Positions 44,881 through 57,367 of a stretch of 64,000 nucleotides of DNA are shown here, one piece after another (within the stretch, counting starts at the first letter, position 1; every line of letters starts with the position of its first letter). Source of the stretch: Trichopria drosophilae (lineage: Eukaryota > Arthropoda > Insecta > Hymenoptera > Diapriidae); NCBI GenBank assembly GCA_030407085.1, contig CM059583.1, positions 84,174,501 through 84,238,500 on the forward strand, given 5' to 3'. The position numbers were made by a program, and so were the translations under genes. Under the pieces are notes generated by a model. It saw nothing but the letters and a program-made list of their open reading frames with translations. It was not told the DNA's origin and did no database searches.

Positions 44881-46445
44881 TTGTGGTGAAATACCGAAGA
44901 TATTAAGTGGCATGACAATGGATTTATATAAAAACACGCAGTATGTCTGCAGTGTTTTTACTTCTGAAAAAAGTATGTATTTTATTTTTTCCATTTTACG
45001 TCGAAGATCCGATTAGTGACGTTTTCTTTTTATTTTTACGATGTCTTTCAAGTCAAAAGTGCACTCATTATATTTGATTTATATATCGGTTTATGCATTG
45101 TCGTAGACGCGTGTAAATTTGACAGGACATTTCTATTTCAGTAATTATTAATATGTATATTGATCTAAGTGTAAATGAAACTTCTAACGATACAAACTGT
45201 TCTTTTTTAGTTTAAATGTAAGAATATTATCTGTACAATTTATGATAATTCGGTTTTACTAATGTGAATGACTTAAACATTCGGTACTCGATGCCATTTT
45301 TCGGCTCTTAAATGTTAGTTTCACTGAATTTATGTCTTAAATTGTAGTTTATATTATATATAATGCTTCAGGAATCTCTAAATGACTTTTTTGTTAAACG
45401 CTGATAATAAAATAACAAATTATTTAGATGATACAACGTGAAGACATGAAAATGCCCTCTTTTTGGAGAATCACCTAAATACGAAAGTTACAATTATTGT
45501 GGGAGAAGCCACGCATACAGAAGTAGGCAAAAGAAATAATTTCCAGGCAAATTCGGACAACGTGTGTGCCTCGTCATGTTGCCCCTATTAAAAATAGGTA
45601 CGTGCGAAATGTCGTTCTAAAAGACGTCCGAAGCGGCATCCAAAACGACGTCTGAAATAACGTGCGAAAGGACGTCCGAAAGTAGTGCGAAATTGGCATG
45701 CGAAATGACGTTCTTTCATATCGGTACAACGATAAATATTTTGATTATGTTAATATGCGAAAAGTGTCCAGCATTTTAAAAAAATGAATGGTGAATATGC
45801 CCAGTCAACCACAAAAGATCATTGACATCAGTGCTACATAAATACAGTTACATAGTATTTATAAAACAACATATACATACCCGCTATATAACCGAAACGA
45901 ACATGCATAAACATTACGCTGTATTTACATTTTAACGGGTTATTTCGATGTTCCCCGTTATAAATTACCGAACGTTATGTAACATCAAAGAGAACAGAGA
46001 ATCTTATATCGAGAACGATTCTAATTCGTAATAGGTTCAATTATTTCAAAAATAATAAACCTTTTGGTGACCTGGTGAACCTATACTCGTTTTTCTTTCA
46101 TGTTCGATTATACTTATATCTTGTCTTTCTTATTTTTGTATGGTATACCCTGAGAACTATTAAGAGTTGGAGAGACAAAGATGTTGGTTGACTAGAGGGA
46201 GAGAGGCAGATTGGACTTGGCGTAATAAGATTAATAGGGCAGATTTAGTATTGTGTTTCACTAATATGCTAAGTCGAATCAAGTGAGTTCTGCTTTGGCT
46301 GGTATCGCAGTCTTGGTGAACCTTGGATTCATCCACCTTTCGGATTTCTCTAAAAGGATATTCCACCTGTATTTTCTTCCATCAAAGAAAATGAAATTAT
46401 TTTAGCAGGGATCTGTTTTACCGTCCGACGTTTGCCATAAGCTGG
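44881..46445. repeat. Spacer with a short GACGTCCGAAA-type minisatellite at 45598-45712
   Basis: Within the minisatellite, variants of 'acgtgcgaaatgacgt' and 'gacgtccgaaa' recur about every 20 bp. Elsewhere no gene. At about 46067 a TTGGTGACCTGG string resembles a primer binding site, unconfirmed. Confidence 0.5.
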
Positions 46446-49134
46446 TACCGTAGAACCCACGACTATTGGAGTACTCGGGACATGACGATTTCCGTAACCC
46501 ATGACTACTGGACTCAGAAGGAGTGGAATTTGTATCCCCTCCATGAGTGTCGTCACGTGATAGATCAACGTGACGTCATAACGTTGACCAATCAGAATTG
46601 TTTTCGGATTTGCGCGCTAATTTGTCCTCAAATATGATTTGTTTAATAAAAACGGTTTAATAAATTGAATATTCGTATATTATAAAACGTTAAATTTTAA
46701 TAGTCATTTAGAAAAATGGTTTCAAAAGGTTAGCCTCGCTCGTAAGAAAGTTCTTAACGTTTATGATGGAAAATAAGGAAAATTTAAATGATAATGGTAC
46801 ATGTGCAAACAAAATATGATCTTTTATCAATGATTATATATTTTATTAAATTAATATTTAAATAATTATATACATATCCGTATGTTCTTAGATGTTTATG
46901 CAATTTTTAGGATTTTCTGGAAAACGCGAAAGAATGTGGTTACCTATCAGTGACAAAATAGAAATTTGAAAAAAATTAGATAGTGGCGAAAAATAGTGCG
47001 ATGTGGCAATAGCCTTTGGAATTTCGAAGTCGGCTGTCAGTGATATTAAAATGAGTCGTAATGAAATTGTTCAGCACAGTAATATTCTTACTTCGGAGCA
47101 AAGTTCGTTAAAACGAAAAAAATATACAGGCCATGAAGAATCATGCATGGAAAAAATAATTTTTTCTTGGTTCGTGGAAAAACGAGCAGAAGGAGCTCCG
47201 CTGACAGGCTCCTGTGTCCAAGAATTCGCTCGGATAATAAACGAAAAGTTAGGATGACCGTCAACTTTTAAAGCAAGTAATGGGTGGTTACATGGCTTTA
47301 AAGAAAGGCACGGAATTCGAAAGTTATCCATGCAAGGAGAGCAATTATTAGCAGATAATATTCGCGAATTCATTAAACGAGAGGGTTATTCGCAAGACAA
47401 TGTATATAATGCTGACGAGAGTGGTTTGCAGTGGAAAGGACTTCCGAAGAAGACCTTGGCAGCACGAAATGAAATACATGCTCCGGGGAGAAAAGTATCG
47501 AAAGATAGAGTCACGATTATGGTTTTTGCCAATTCGACTGGAACTCACAGACTGCCCCTCTTTGTAATTGGCAAAGCCAGACAACCTCGTTGCTTTCGGA
47601 ACGTCGACACTCTTCCATTAGTGTATACAAGTCAGAAAAGTGCTTGGATGGACAAAATAGTTTTTATTAAATGGTACACAGAAGTATTTGTAAAGACTGT
47701 ACGTGCAAGAAGACGCCACGAAGAAGACAAATGTCTATTAATACTAGATAATGCGCCATCCCATCCGTCGGAGGAAGAACTAAATTTGATTGACTCGTGC
47801 TGCCAAGTCAAGTATTTGCCACCAAATGTGACATCTCTGATTCAGCCAATGGATCAGGGTGTAATTGTCACTTTAAAAAGGCTATATAAGAGATCCTTCC
47901 TCCGAGAATTTTTAATTAGTGACTTGGAAGAAGATAAAAAAGTACCCGAATTTTTAAAAGCTTGGAATTTGATAAGATGCTTTGAAAAACTTGCGACTGC
48001 ATGGGAAGCTGTATCTGAAGCCACATTAGGAAACGCGTGGAATAATAATTTCCGAATAAATGTAACGACTCAATGCATCGAGTTCGATCTTAGACAAGAG
48101 ATCGAAGAATTAGCCATAACAGATTTTGGCACGGAGGGGAGCGATACACAAACCTGGCTCGATCTCGACAAAACTGACTGCGGATGGCAAAGTCGATCAG
48201 TTGATCACATCATCCGTTCCATTACACACCCAGGTCAAGATGACATTGACGATGAACTGTCAGCTGAATCCGACGAAGAGGATTCAACTTATGTCAGATC
48301 AAATGAAGTGGACGAAGTCACATGTCGTGACGCATTGAGTGGTGCACAAAAGCTGTACGATTGGTACGCTAGCAGGTGGGATTCCAGTTCAGAGTCGCTG
48401 AGAACCTTGGCCTGTATAAAAGAATTAGTGTCGAGTGTTACATTCGAAAACAATTTTAAATAAATTGAGAATTCCAATGTGATGCAGTAAAAACCATAAA
48501 TAATTATAACAATAAAAACTATTTAAAATTACCTTGTTTATTTATTACATTAATTATGTACATCATACACTATTAATTACACTTTAATAAAACATACATA
48601 CTTCGTTACATTATTGCTCACGTTGACGAAGTATATAAGAGAAAAGTACTCAGACAAATCATTTTCAATGGGAGTTTCACTCTTGTATTTTCGTAGAACT
48701 TGTATGCATGGAAAAAATATTCAAAATTAATTCCTTATAAAATAAACAAATACACTGTTACTTACAAACACGTGCTTTTACGTATGAAAAATTCATTGTA
48801 CAGCTTCCTGGAAATTTGTACACATTGAAGATTTATTTGTTAATTTAAAAACATATTATGTACATGCGTGCATATGCACAATGTTGTTGATAATTGTGCA
48901 CAAATGTATGTACATATAGGTTATGACTTCGTTCAAGATTTGACGCTCACTCATTGGCTACGTTTTAGCCAATCTGCCTTCTCGTGCGCACACACGCAAA
49001 CATACTTAATGTATAGCCATGCAAAAATGTGGGGGTAAAAGGGAGAGCGTCGACTCAATAAGTCATGGGTTAAACCCGCCCACAAGTCATGGGTTCCACT
49101 AGTGATAGATCCAGTAATCATAGGTTCTACTGTA
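46446..49134 (+). mobile_element. pogo/Tigger-like transposon, 2.69 kb, TA-flanked
   Basis: Element 46448-49132. Inverted ends match as GTAGAACCC/GTAGAACCT (left at about 46450, right complement at about 49130), with further inverted copies of an 'aacccatgac' motif just inside both ends. TA flanks each side, as expected for the Tc1/mariner superfamily. One transposase gene lies between on the plus strand. Confidence 0.8.
46892..48463 (+). pseudogene. pogo/Tigger-like transposase with three in-frame stops
   Basis: Cut-and-paste transposase. A single frame runs from MFMQFLGFSGKRERMW (start 46892) to 48463. Stops are TGA and TAG in the N-terminal helix-turn-helix (about 46963-46996) and a TGA at 47255-47257 within the second, CENP-B-like, helix-turn-helix, at a conserved Trp position. 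The catalytic DDE domain from 47330 on is intact: YNADESGLQWKGLP (first Asp), CLLILDNAPSHP (second), and QPMDQGVI, the pogo-type third acidic residue. After that an acidic tail (DDIDDELSAESDEED). Frame conservation with only point stops suggests young decay. About 523 codons. Confidence 0.88.
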
Positions 49135-50282
49135 GTGTCGTTCTGGACTACGGACTTAAGTCTCTTCCCCCCACTATCACCGAATCGTTTCGCACGGATC
49201 TAATTATATCAATTGATCCCGGTTGAAGAACATTCTCTGTTCTCGCGGCAACCATTAAGGTTGGTTAAAAATTAATAAGTTAGATAGCATTATTTTACGA
49301 ATATTCTTTCTCTACCGAGAGAATAAATACCGAGTCGCGAAATATTACGTATTTAATACCGCCGATCGTTAGTGTCCATTTTTGTGTTTACCAGCGACGA
49401 ATAATCCAGATTTCTGTTTCGCCAACGGTCCTACCGATACGTAATGCACCATTTTATTATTATTTGTTCTTTGAATTTTACTAATTTGCTTGTATTATAA
49501 TAAGTTCATGATAATAAGTTCAATTTTATATTTATTTCAAATTTAAGATTACCATATCAATTAGAATCTTTCTCGTTACCGATTGCGTTTTTTTTTCTTT
49601 TAAAGCTGTAACTTTGAATATTTATTTTACATTGTTTGTGAGTACCGATATCCTTTTTTTTTGTATATGTTGAATTCATCACCTTATAAACATGTTTCTT
49701 ATGTGAAATTCGGCTCACCACTAATAATATTTAAAAAAAAAAATGATGAGCATTAAAAGATTATCCTAACTGTTATTTTAGGTGTATTGTGCTATTTTAG
49801 TGTTATTTTTAAAATTGTGTAGTTTATAACGAATATTCAGTGATCCTCCCAACAACGAACTTTCTTCCGGATGTACATGTTTTCCCGAAGTTGAACGAAA
49901 CCTTTACTAATTATTGAAATTGTCAAATCAAACAAACAAAGGCCGTTACAACATGTTACAACCGTACTGAGTCCCGACGACACGGGGACTCTGGTTTTCA
50001 CTCAAAATAAAGGAGGGAATAAAAATAAAAATTATCAAAGGGGAATGTTTGTAAAGATCTATATTTTTGATGGGAAATTACAAATTGTGGGGGGAGGATT
50101 TTACTCAATATAATATATAAAAAATAATACGCCGCGCACTGTGCACAGTACTTACTTCGCTTCTGTATCTCGAGATTCGCACAAAAAAAAATATATACGC
50201 ACTCTACAATTAATTTTCGCAATATACCAATTTTCCGATTTGTTCGCCTTGACGGTTTACAAAGAAGTGATTCTTGAAGATG
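49135..50282. other. AT-rich spacer
   Basis: No supported ORF. A GC-richer stretch at about 49130-49260 precedes long A/T runs. Confidence 0.4.
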
Positions 50283-50576
50283 GTTTGGCCCTAGAGTCCC
50301 TCTAGTAAGAGTTCAGACATGACCGCCATGTTTGGATTGGTTAGTGGTGTTAACATATCCGTGAGTGACCTACACCATGATAGAATGCTCATGTTTATGA
50401 TGGGATATCGAGGATTTTTCGCGCACCGATGTGCACAGGTTGGGCGCGATTGGCGCCTGGAGGCACAGTCGAGCGCCGGCGGAAAATCTACAGTCCTTGC
50501 GTGTTCATACTACAAATAAATGACTGCGGCTAGCAGTTTATCAGCCGCTTCACGGCTTGTCTCGTAAAGGGTTGTA

Positions 50577-50642
50577 GTAGCCGAGTGGTTAAAGCGCACT
50601 ACTGATAAATATAACTTTTGTAGTTCGCGTACTCGCAGATGC
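50577..50642 (+). ncRNA. tRNA-like segment (A and B boxes) in the left arm
   Basis: TAGCCGAGTGGTTAAAGCGC matches an A box/D-arm of class II tRNAs. TAGTTCGCGTACTC, 50 bp on, is B-box-like (GTTCG core), then a T run (Pol III-type stop). Acceptor pairing fails, so it is a promoter-like or SINE-type module rather than a tRNA. Confidence 0.5.
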
Positions 50643-52590
50643 TTTTTTTATTTTTATAATTATGAATTTATTGTAATTTCTTAAATGCTATTCAAATTAT
50701 TTATTATATATTTTTTAAACGAATTTTTTATTTTTTAAATATACTTTTAACCTAACTACGGTATTTTCTGTAACTTATTTTGACGAATATCACGTTAAAT
50801 AAAACTGAAAAATGTTTTCTCTACTTTTATTTATATAGTTGTATATTACAGTTGTATTAAATAAATTTCTTCAGTTAGGAAGATATTGCCAAAATGTTTT
50901 TAATTCTTCTTCATCCGCCAAAAATGATATTAATATGTCACAATACTTTTTATGTATATAAAATAGTAGGTTATATTATGCAAAAAATCTGTGACTAATG
51001 CAATCATACCCATCCATTTTCCAATACTTGGAATGTTGTTTTTACTTACTCTAATTTTGTGAAGTATTAAATAAAGCTTAAATATAATTAAAATTAAAAA
51101 ATGCTACGAAAACGACATTATGAAAGTAATAATAAAAAGGTAACACATTGTCTAAACTAGTAGTATCGAATACATAATTTTCCAAAGTTATAAAAATATT
51201 GCCACAGTTTTTCGCTTCTTATTTATCCGCCAAAAATGAAATTAATGTGTAATAATATTTTTTCCGATTCAAAATAGTAACTAATATTATGCAAAATGAT
51301 TTGTATAACTGTAATGAAATTATACCTATTCAATGTCCATTATTTGGAATGTTGTTGTTACTAAGTCTTTTTTATTTAGCTTTAAAAAAATGCTTAAAAA
51401 TAATAAAAATTAAAAAAAGTATTTGGTAAAAATAATATTATAATTTATTAAATGCTATTTAAATTACTTATTATATATTAAATCGATCTAGCCAATTTTT
51501 CTAAATACTTATTATATACTTTTTAAAATATTGTAATTGTTTAAAGAAATTGTAAGTTTTTAAATATATTTTTTCACGTAATTATGATATATTTTTTGTA
51601 ACTCATTTCGGTTATATTTCTATTTGTGAGAATCATTATTATCAGTGACCGGCAATATTATATAATACATTTTCTAAATTAATAGTAATAAATAAATAAT
51701 TTTCTACAGTTAGGACAATATCGCCAAAATATTTCTATTTCTTCTTTATCAGCAAAAAATTTATTTAATATGTAATAATATTTTATGTTTAGTATCATAA
51801 AACACATATATCTACACTGAGACCCCTTAACAATATCATGGTAATTCATACGTTGCGATTTTCCAATGAAAAAAGATATTCAAAAATTCTATATTTAAAT
51901 ACATTTAGAGAAGTGGCTAATTAAGAGGTAATGAACCTAGTAACTTATTTTATGTAAAATTATATGTAACTAATGCAATTACACATATCCAATGCCCAAT
52001 ACTTGAATAATTGTTGTTTAGGAACTTTAACATATTTCAAAAAAAAAATATAAAAATAATCAAAATTAAAAAATACCACGACAAGGACATTACAGAATTA
52101 ATAATAAAAAGGGAATATAATATCATATATAAATACAAGCAGCTGGACATAAGCAATATAAATTCTCTAACAATTTGTAATGAAAGTTTAAAAAAAGTTA
52201 AGATTAGCACCGAATAGATTGACATATTTTAGACCCGTTAAAATTGAAATGATCTCGTTTAAGAGAATATACAATAGAAGTAATATACTAAAATAGATGC
52301 AAATGAAAAAACTATCGATGAAATATAAAAAGTATAGAAAGCGTGGTATTTAACCATTTCTGTCATTAATAATAATTCGCACAAATAGAATCAAATGCAA
52401 ATAAAAGTAGAATCAAAGTAAGTCACAAAAAGTCTATAAAAATTACGTGAAAAATATATTTAAAGACTTAAAATTTCTTTAAAAAATTACAATATTTTAA
52501 AACAATACAATAAATAATTTAAATAACATTTAATAAATTATAATATTAACATAATAATATAATTAATAGCAACAGAAAATAAAATAAAAC

Positions 52591-52665
52591 GTGCACTCGC
52601 CAGTACGCGATCTTCCAACGTCATACATACAAGGCAAGCACTCTAACCAGTCGACTAAACGAACT
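52591..52665 (-). ncRNA. tRNA-like segment near the centre of the foldback
   Basis: The minus strand has TTAGTCGACTGGTTAGAGTG (A box), then GATCGCGTAC in the B-box position, then T-rich sequence. It is similar in plan to, but diverged from, the arm copies and has no partner in the opposite arm. Confidence 0.45.
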
Positions 52666-53405
52666 TAATTAAACTTTTTGTCGCAAAGCCGTTGATGAAT
52701 TACTGCTACACTCGTCTTATATATTAATTAATTTGATTGTGGCGGATAAATAAGAAGTAAAAACCTTGTCGCAATATTTTCTTAACTTTAGAAAATGATT
52801 TTGTTTATTACTGCTAGTTTAAACAATGTATTATCTTTTAATTATTATTTTAACAAAATCTTTTTTTTTTATTTTTACTATTTTTCAGAATATTTTTAAA
52901 GCTTCATAAAAAAGATTTGTAAAAACAAAGTTCCAAGTAATGGACATTGAATAGGTATAATTGCATTACTTACACATAATTTTGGATAACATAAACCACT
53001 ATTTTATATATACGTACAAAAAATTATTACATATTAAATTGATTTTTGGCTGATAAAGAAGAAATAGAAACATTTTGGCGATATTGTCCTGACTGTAGAA
53101 AATTATTTATTTATTACTACTAATTTAGAAAATGTATTACATAATATTGCCGTCACTGATTAATAATGATTCTCTCAAATTTCTATTTCTAAAAAAAGCA
53201 TTTGGTAAAAATAATATTATAATTTATTAAATGCTATTTAAATTATTAATTATATACTTTTTATAATATTGTAATTGTTTAAAGAAATTGTAAGTGTTTA
53301 AATATATTTTTTCACGTAATTATGATATATTTCTGTGATATACAACAGTAATATACAACTATATAAAAAATGAGTTACAAAAAATATCATAATTACGTGA
53401 AAAAT

Positions 53406-53625
53406 AGTATATTACGATCCTAGGCCAGTAAAACAGAAAGTGCTTCAGATCACATGAAATTGTTGGCCGAGGCGAAGCCGAGTCTGATAAACATGTGATC
53501 TGAGGGTTTCTTTTTTATTGGCCAAGGGCCGTATACTATTTTTCTGCTTGACGTAGCCAGAAAGCCGCAATTTCGTTTCGCGCAGCGGCCAGGAAGTTGC
53601 GGTTTCTGGCCGGAGGGCAGAAAAT
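53406..53625. repeat. Two adjoining micro-foldbacks inserted in the right arm
   Basis: Foldback one (53406-53537) opens AGTATATTACG and ends in cggccgtatact-type complement, with cttcagatcacatg/catgtgatctgag inside and GAGGCGAAGCCGAG at 53469-53482. Foldback two (about 53538-53625) has tctgcttgacgtagccagaa against ttctggccggagggcaga. They interrupt a sequence that is uninterrupted in the left arm, and 'aaaata' is present on both sides, suggesting an insertion with short duplication. Confidence 0.65.
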
Positions 53626-54538
53626 ATATTTAAAGACTTACAATTTCTTTAAACAATTACAATATTTTAAAAAGTATATAATAAATAATTTAAATAGCAT
53701 TTAATAAATTATAATATTATTTTTACCAAATGCTTTTTTTAAATTTTATTATTTTTAAGCATTTTTTTAAAGCTAAATAAAAAAGACTTAGTAACAACAA
53801 CATTCCAAATAATGGACATTGAATAGGTATAATTTCATTACAGTTATACAAATCATTTTGCATAATATTAGTTACTATTTTGAATCGGAAAATAATATTA
53901 TTACACATTAATTTCATTTTTGGCGGATAAATAAGAAGCGAAAAACTGTGGCAATATTATTATATTATATTTTTATAACTTTGGAAAATTATGTATTCGA
54001 TACTACTAGTTTAGACAATGTGTTACCTTTTCATTATTACTTTCATAATGTCGTTTTCGTAGCATTTTTTAATTTTAATTATATTTAAGCATTATTTAAA
54101 GCTTCACAAAATTAGAGTAAGTAAAAACAACATTCCAAGTATTGGAAAATGGATGGGTGTGATTGCATTAGTCACAGATGTTTTGCTTAATATAAGCTAC
54201 TATTTTATATACATACAAAGTATTTTGACATATTCATTTATTTTTGGCGGATAAAGAAGAATTAAAAACATTTTGGCAATATCTTCCTAACTGAAGAAAT
54301 TTATTTAATACAACTGTAATATACAACTATATAAATAAAAGTAGAGAAAACATTTTTCAGTTTTATTTAACGTCATATTCGTCAAAATAAGTTACAGAAA
54401 ATACCTTAAGTTAGGTTAAAAGTATATTTAAAAAATAAAAAATTCGTTTAAAAAATATACAATAAATAATTTGAATAGCATTTAAGAAATTACAATAAAT
54501 TCATAATTATAAAAATAAAAAAAATAAAAAATAAAAAA

Positions 54539-54606
54539 AGCATCTGCGAGTACGCGAACTACAAAAGTTACATTCATCAGTCGAGCGCTTTAACCACTTG
54601 GCTACC
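54539..54606 (-). ncRNA. tRNA-like segment (A and B boxes) in the right arm
   Basis: Reverse-complement partner of the 50577 segment with several changes (GTAGCCAAGTGGTTAAAGCG). Both boxes survive in both arms. Confidence 0.5.
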
Positions 54607-54941
54607 ATAACTCTTTACGAGATAAGCCGTAAAGCGGCTCATAAACTGCTAGCCACAGTTATTTATTTGTAGTATGAACGCGCAAGGACTGTAGATTTTC
54701 CGCCGGCGCTCGACTGTGCCTCCAGCTGCCAATCGTGCCCAACCTGCGCACATCGGTGCGCGAAAAATCCTCGATATCCCATCTCGAAGAAGAAAAACAA
54801 ACAAACGTGTGTGCGTGGACATCCATTCAAATACACACTAACACTTACATTTAATCCAAACATGGCGACCGAAAACGGGAACTAATCACGAGCGATTACC
54901 GTTACGTCTGAACTCTTACTAGAGGGACTCTAGTTTGGCCC

Positions 54942-56700
54942 GTTACCATCACGCAACAGCGTCAGTCCTGGATATTAACTTTCAGGGAACAAACAAAAAG
55001 GAAAAACAATTATGAATAAGGACGAATTTATGACAACGTAAGGACAAAGATGGGGAACATAATTTTGGCAATGCTGGGAATAGTAGGGCAAGTCTAAATT
55101 TTCAAAAAGGGGTGGGCGACTGAATGAGTTTTCTGCACGAGTGCGACTAGATATATTTTACAATCCCTTCGAGCAATCGAGTAGATAGATGCGCAAGTCT
55201 GTGCCGCATGTGATAACTAGTGGGGCACAAAGAAACAAGGGTGGAGTACAGTAGTACAAGGAATGAAGCACGCGTGACGTACTATAATGAAATAGGAAAA
55301 CCATTTTTGTAACCATTTTTACAATAAAACCGAATCACGTTTAAATATTTATATTTTTCTTTTTTAATATACATTCACTTACGATTTACAAGTTTACTCA
55401 ATATACTTTATAAAGTTCAATAAATGAATGACAAATTTTTTAATATTTTAGCTGTAATATTATTATTTATTGCCTATAGAATGTAATTCTAATTGAAAGT
55501 CAATTATATTCCATTAAATATATTTGCTTGGCAATCTTTTAAAATTCTCTTACTGAGCCCCACGGGACAGTGTTTCATTGTGCTCAATGGCCATATAATT
55601 ATTTTTATTAAAAATTTAGTAAATTTAAAGTAAATACATAAAACGGAAACACTAATCGATTAAAAAATACCAAAGTCATCAATATTTACCCCGAAACTTG
55701 ATAATACAGGAAATGTATTAGTGACCCTTCGAGGTGAAAAAGTGAATTTTATTTTTAATTCGCAAAAATAAGAGTTAAATTTTGTTTTTAGAAAAAAATG
55801 AATATAATCAGGTGAAAGGACATGAAAAAACGAAGAAAAAAGTCGAATCTAACTTTTTATTTTGAGCGACGCATAAAAAGTTACACGCGGTTACATACAC
55901 GTCTTTACGGCAGAGCCCCAAAATCCCCCCTCTCCCCCCTCGATCTCAGCGAATTACAAATGGAATTAAATAAATTTGTACTACTATATGATATAGCAAC
56001 AAATGAACCAATTTGCAGCTCGATTGGGCTACATTGATTTTTTTCGTTTAGACCACTTGAGGAATTTTTCTCCATATCTGATGAATTTGAATGTTCCTGG
56101 CTGTTAACTGCAAAAAGCAATAGATTAAGAGCAACTCCGGGGATTTTACCAGATACTGTCGCAACAAGTGGGTATACTTTAGGTTCCGATTTATTTAAGA
56201 AAATAGTTGCTTTATGCAATAATGATATACATAGCAGATTAATGCCCAGTGTACAGGATACTGTAACAATGATTTCCAATGAATGTTACAACAGAGATTA
56301 GTAGTGAGATCGCTCAGTTCCCTGATTTACACGCGACAGATTTGGTGGAATTCGATAGTGGCGTTGGATTAGATTTATTCAGAACTACGTAGCGAAAAGG
56401 TGATACATCGAGTAAAACAGATGCTGCAGGGGTAAAACAGAGCATCATTGGGAAGGCGCCTCGTAGCGACATTGCCGATTCAGCGATTATATCGCCCCTT
56501 ACCGCCCATATTCGTTCGGTTATCTTCGCCGGCACTGAAGCTTTTAGGTACTCGAAAGGGGAACGGGGTTCCCGGGGAACGTGGAAGTAGATGGATGGCC
56601 GTGTGGACGCTAGCGAGGGGAGTGGGGCGCGTAAGAGTTTAAAACAAATGACTGCGAGCAGAAATTTAAATACAATTTCTGGATTTAAATAGAATGTAGT
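54942..56700. other. Spacer; one unrecognised open frame at 55905-56279 (minus)
   Basis: The 124-codon frame has a hydrophobic N-terminus and a tail with IELQIGSFVAISY. No family is recognised; the rest of the spacer is AT-rich except for a GC-rich block at 56450-56640. 'aaatgactgcg.gcagca' at about 56647 resembles the lead-in to the tRNA-like segment at 50.5 kb. Confidence 0.3.
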
Positions 56701-56705
56701 TCTCT

Positions 56706-56767
56706 GTAGCTAAGTGGTCTAAATGTCCGTCTCGTAATACACGTTGCACACGGTGGGTCGCGTCCCT
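56706..56767 (+). ncRNA. Fourth tRNA-like segment
   Basis: TGTAGCTAAGTGGTCTAAAT gives an A box and GGTGGGTCGCGTCCC a B-box-like end, followed by eight or more T. It shares the TCGCGT[AC]C end with the foldback copies, so a common SINE-like origin is inferred. Confidence 0.45.
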
Positions 56768-57265
56768 TTTTTTTAATTTAAAAAAATTTTTTTTTTATTT
56801 TAATAATTTTGGGTGTACTTCCGAAAACGCCCCCCAACTGATTTTAATGTACATTGGTATACTTACGTATTTCTGGGTGCTGATTACGGAAATGATAATG
56901 AAAATTGGCGCAAATTTTATTTTCATGGTGAAAACCTTAAAAAACCACCATAATTTATGGTTTTTTGCAATTATCTCCTAAAATTCTCAAAATTACGAAA
57001 AATTCTTTTCAATAAAAGTTGTAGATTTGATCGAAATACACATTTTATGTTATATGCATTTTCCCGCCAAAATCGATAGTTTTTGAGAAAAATCGAAAAA
57101 AACGACAAAACACAATTAAGGTCAAAATTCGTATAGTGAAATCGTGGAAGCAGAGAAATGGCAAAGTCACGGCTTCCGTTAACACGAAGTTATCTTAGGT
57201 GCTTGTGACGGTGGCATAATAGTGCCTGAAAGGATATGCGTACCCTAAAATTAACCTAACGTAAC
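56768..57265. other. AT-rich spacer with a small hairpin
   Basis: A 'ttaaaaaaccaccat'/'atggttttttgcaa' hairpin at about 56937-56970; no gene. Confidence 0.4.
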
Positions 57266-57367
57266 CTATGTTTCGTTAGTGCTGTATAGTTAGATTCTTT
57301 TCCAAAAATATTACATCTATGTTCTTTAAGTCGTGTACCAAGGAGTCTGCCAGTTTCTCCAATATAC
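57266..57367 (-). pseudogene. Distal GIY-YIG fragment of the left Penelope-like element
   Basis: The minus strand gives VYIGETGRLLGTRLKEHRC followed by NIFGKES, the same sequence as in the right-hand copy at 63012-63090. Homology stops at about 57266. The nested Gypsy element separates it from the rest at 60484, with ATAC duplicated on both sides. Confidence 0.85.

Larger units (their letters stand above)
50283..54941. mobile_element. Long-inverted-repeat foldback element, 4.64 kb, with perfect 9-bp duplication
   Basis: GTTTGGCCC occurs at 50283-50291 and 54933-54941. The element (50292-54932) starts TAGAGTCCCTCTAGTAAGAG and ends with its exact complement. Arms run inward for about 1.9 kb each (about 50292-52200 and 52690-54932) around a centre near 52.4 kb. 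A 9-bp duplication with long inverted ends is the Mutator-like pattern; no transposase is visible, so the superfamily is inferred. Inside each arm, modules repeat: 'gccaaaatg..ttcttctt.atc.gccaaaaat' at about 50890, 51206 and 51720, and again in the right arm. The right arm also holds an extra inverted duplication (about 53200-53710). Confidence 0.85.

Noticed and set aside
46070..46090. Primer-binding-site-like TTGGTGACCTGG
   Set aside because: No LTR pair or gag-like sequence could be attached to it.
50319..50519. 66-codon frame also present in the opposite arm (54663-54863)
   Set aside because: The two are copies because the arms are copies. No start context or motif supports coding.
50577..50642. 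Functional tRNA gene
   Set aside because: The A and B boxes are tRNA-like but the acceptor stem does not pair and the T-arm stem is weak.
51310..53917. Small hydrophobic frames repeated in the foldback modules (for example GMLLLLSLFYLALKK)
   Set aside because: They recur because the DNA modules are homologous; some copies have stops and frame shifts, so conservation of a peptide cannot be claimed without substitution analysis.
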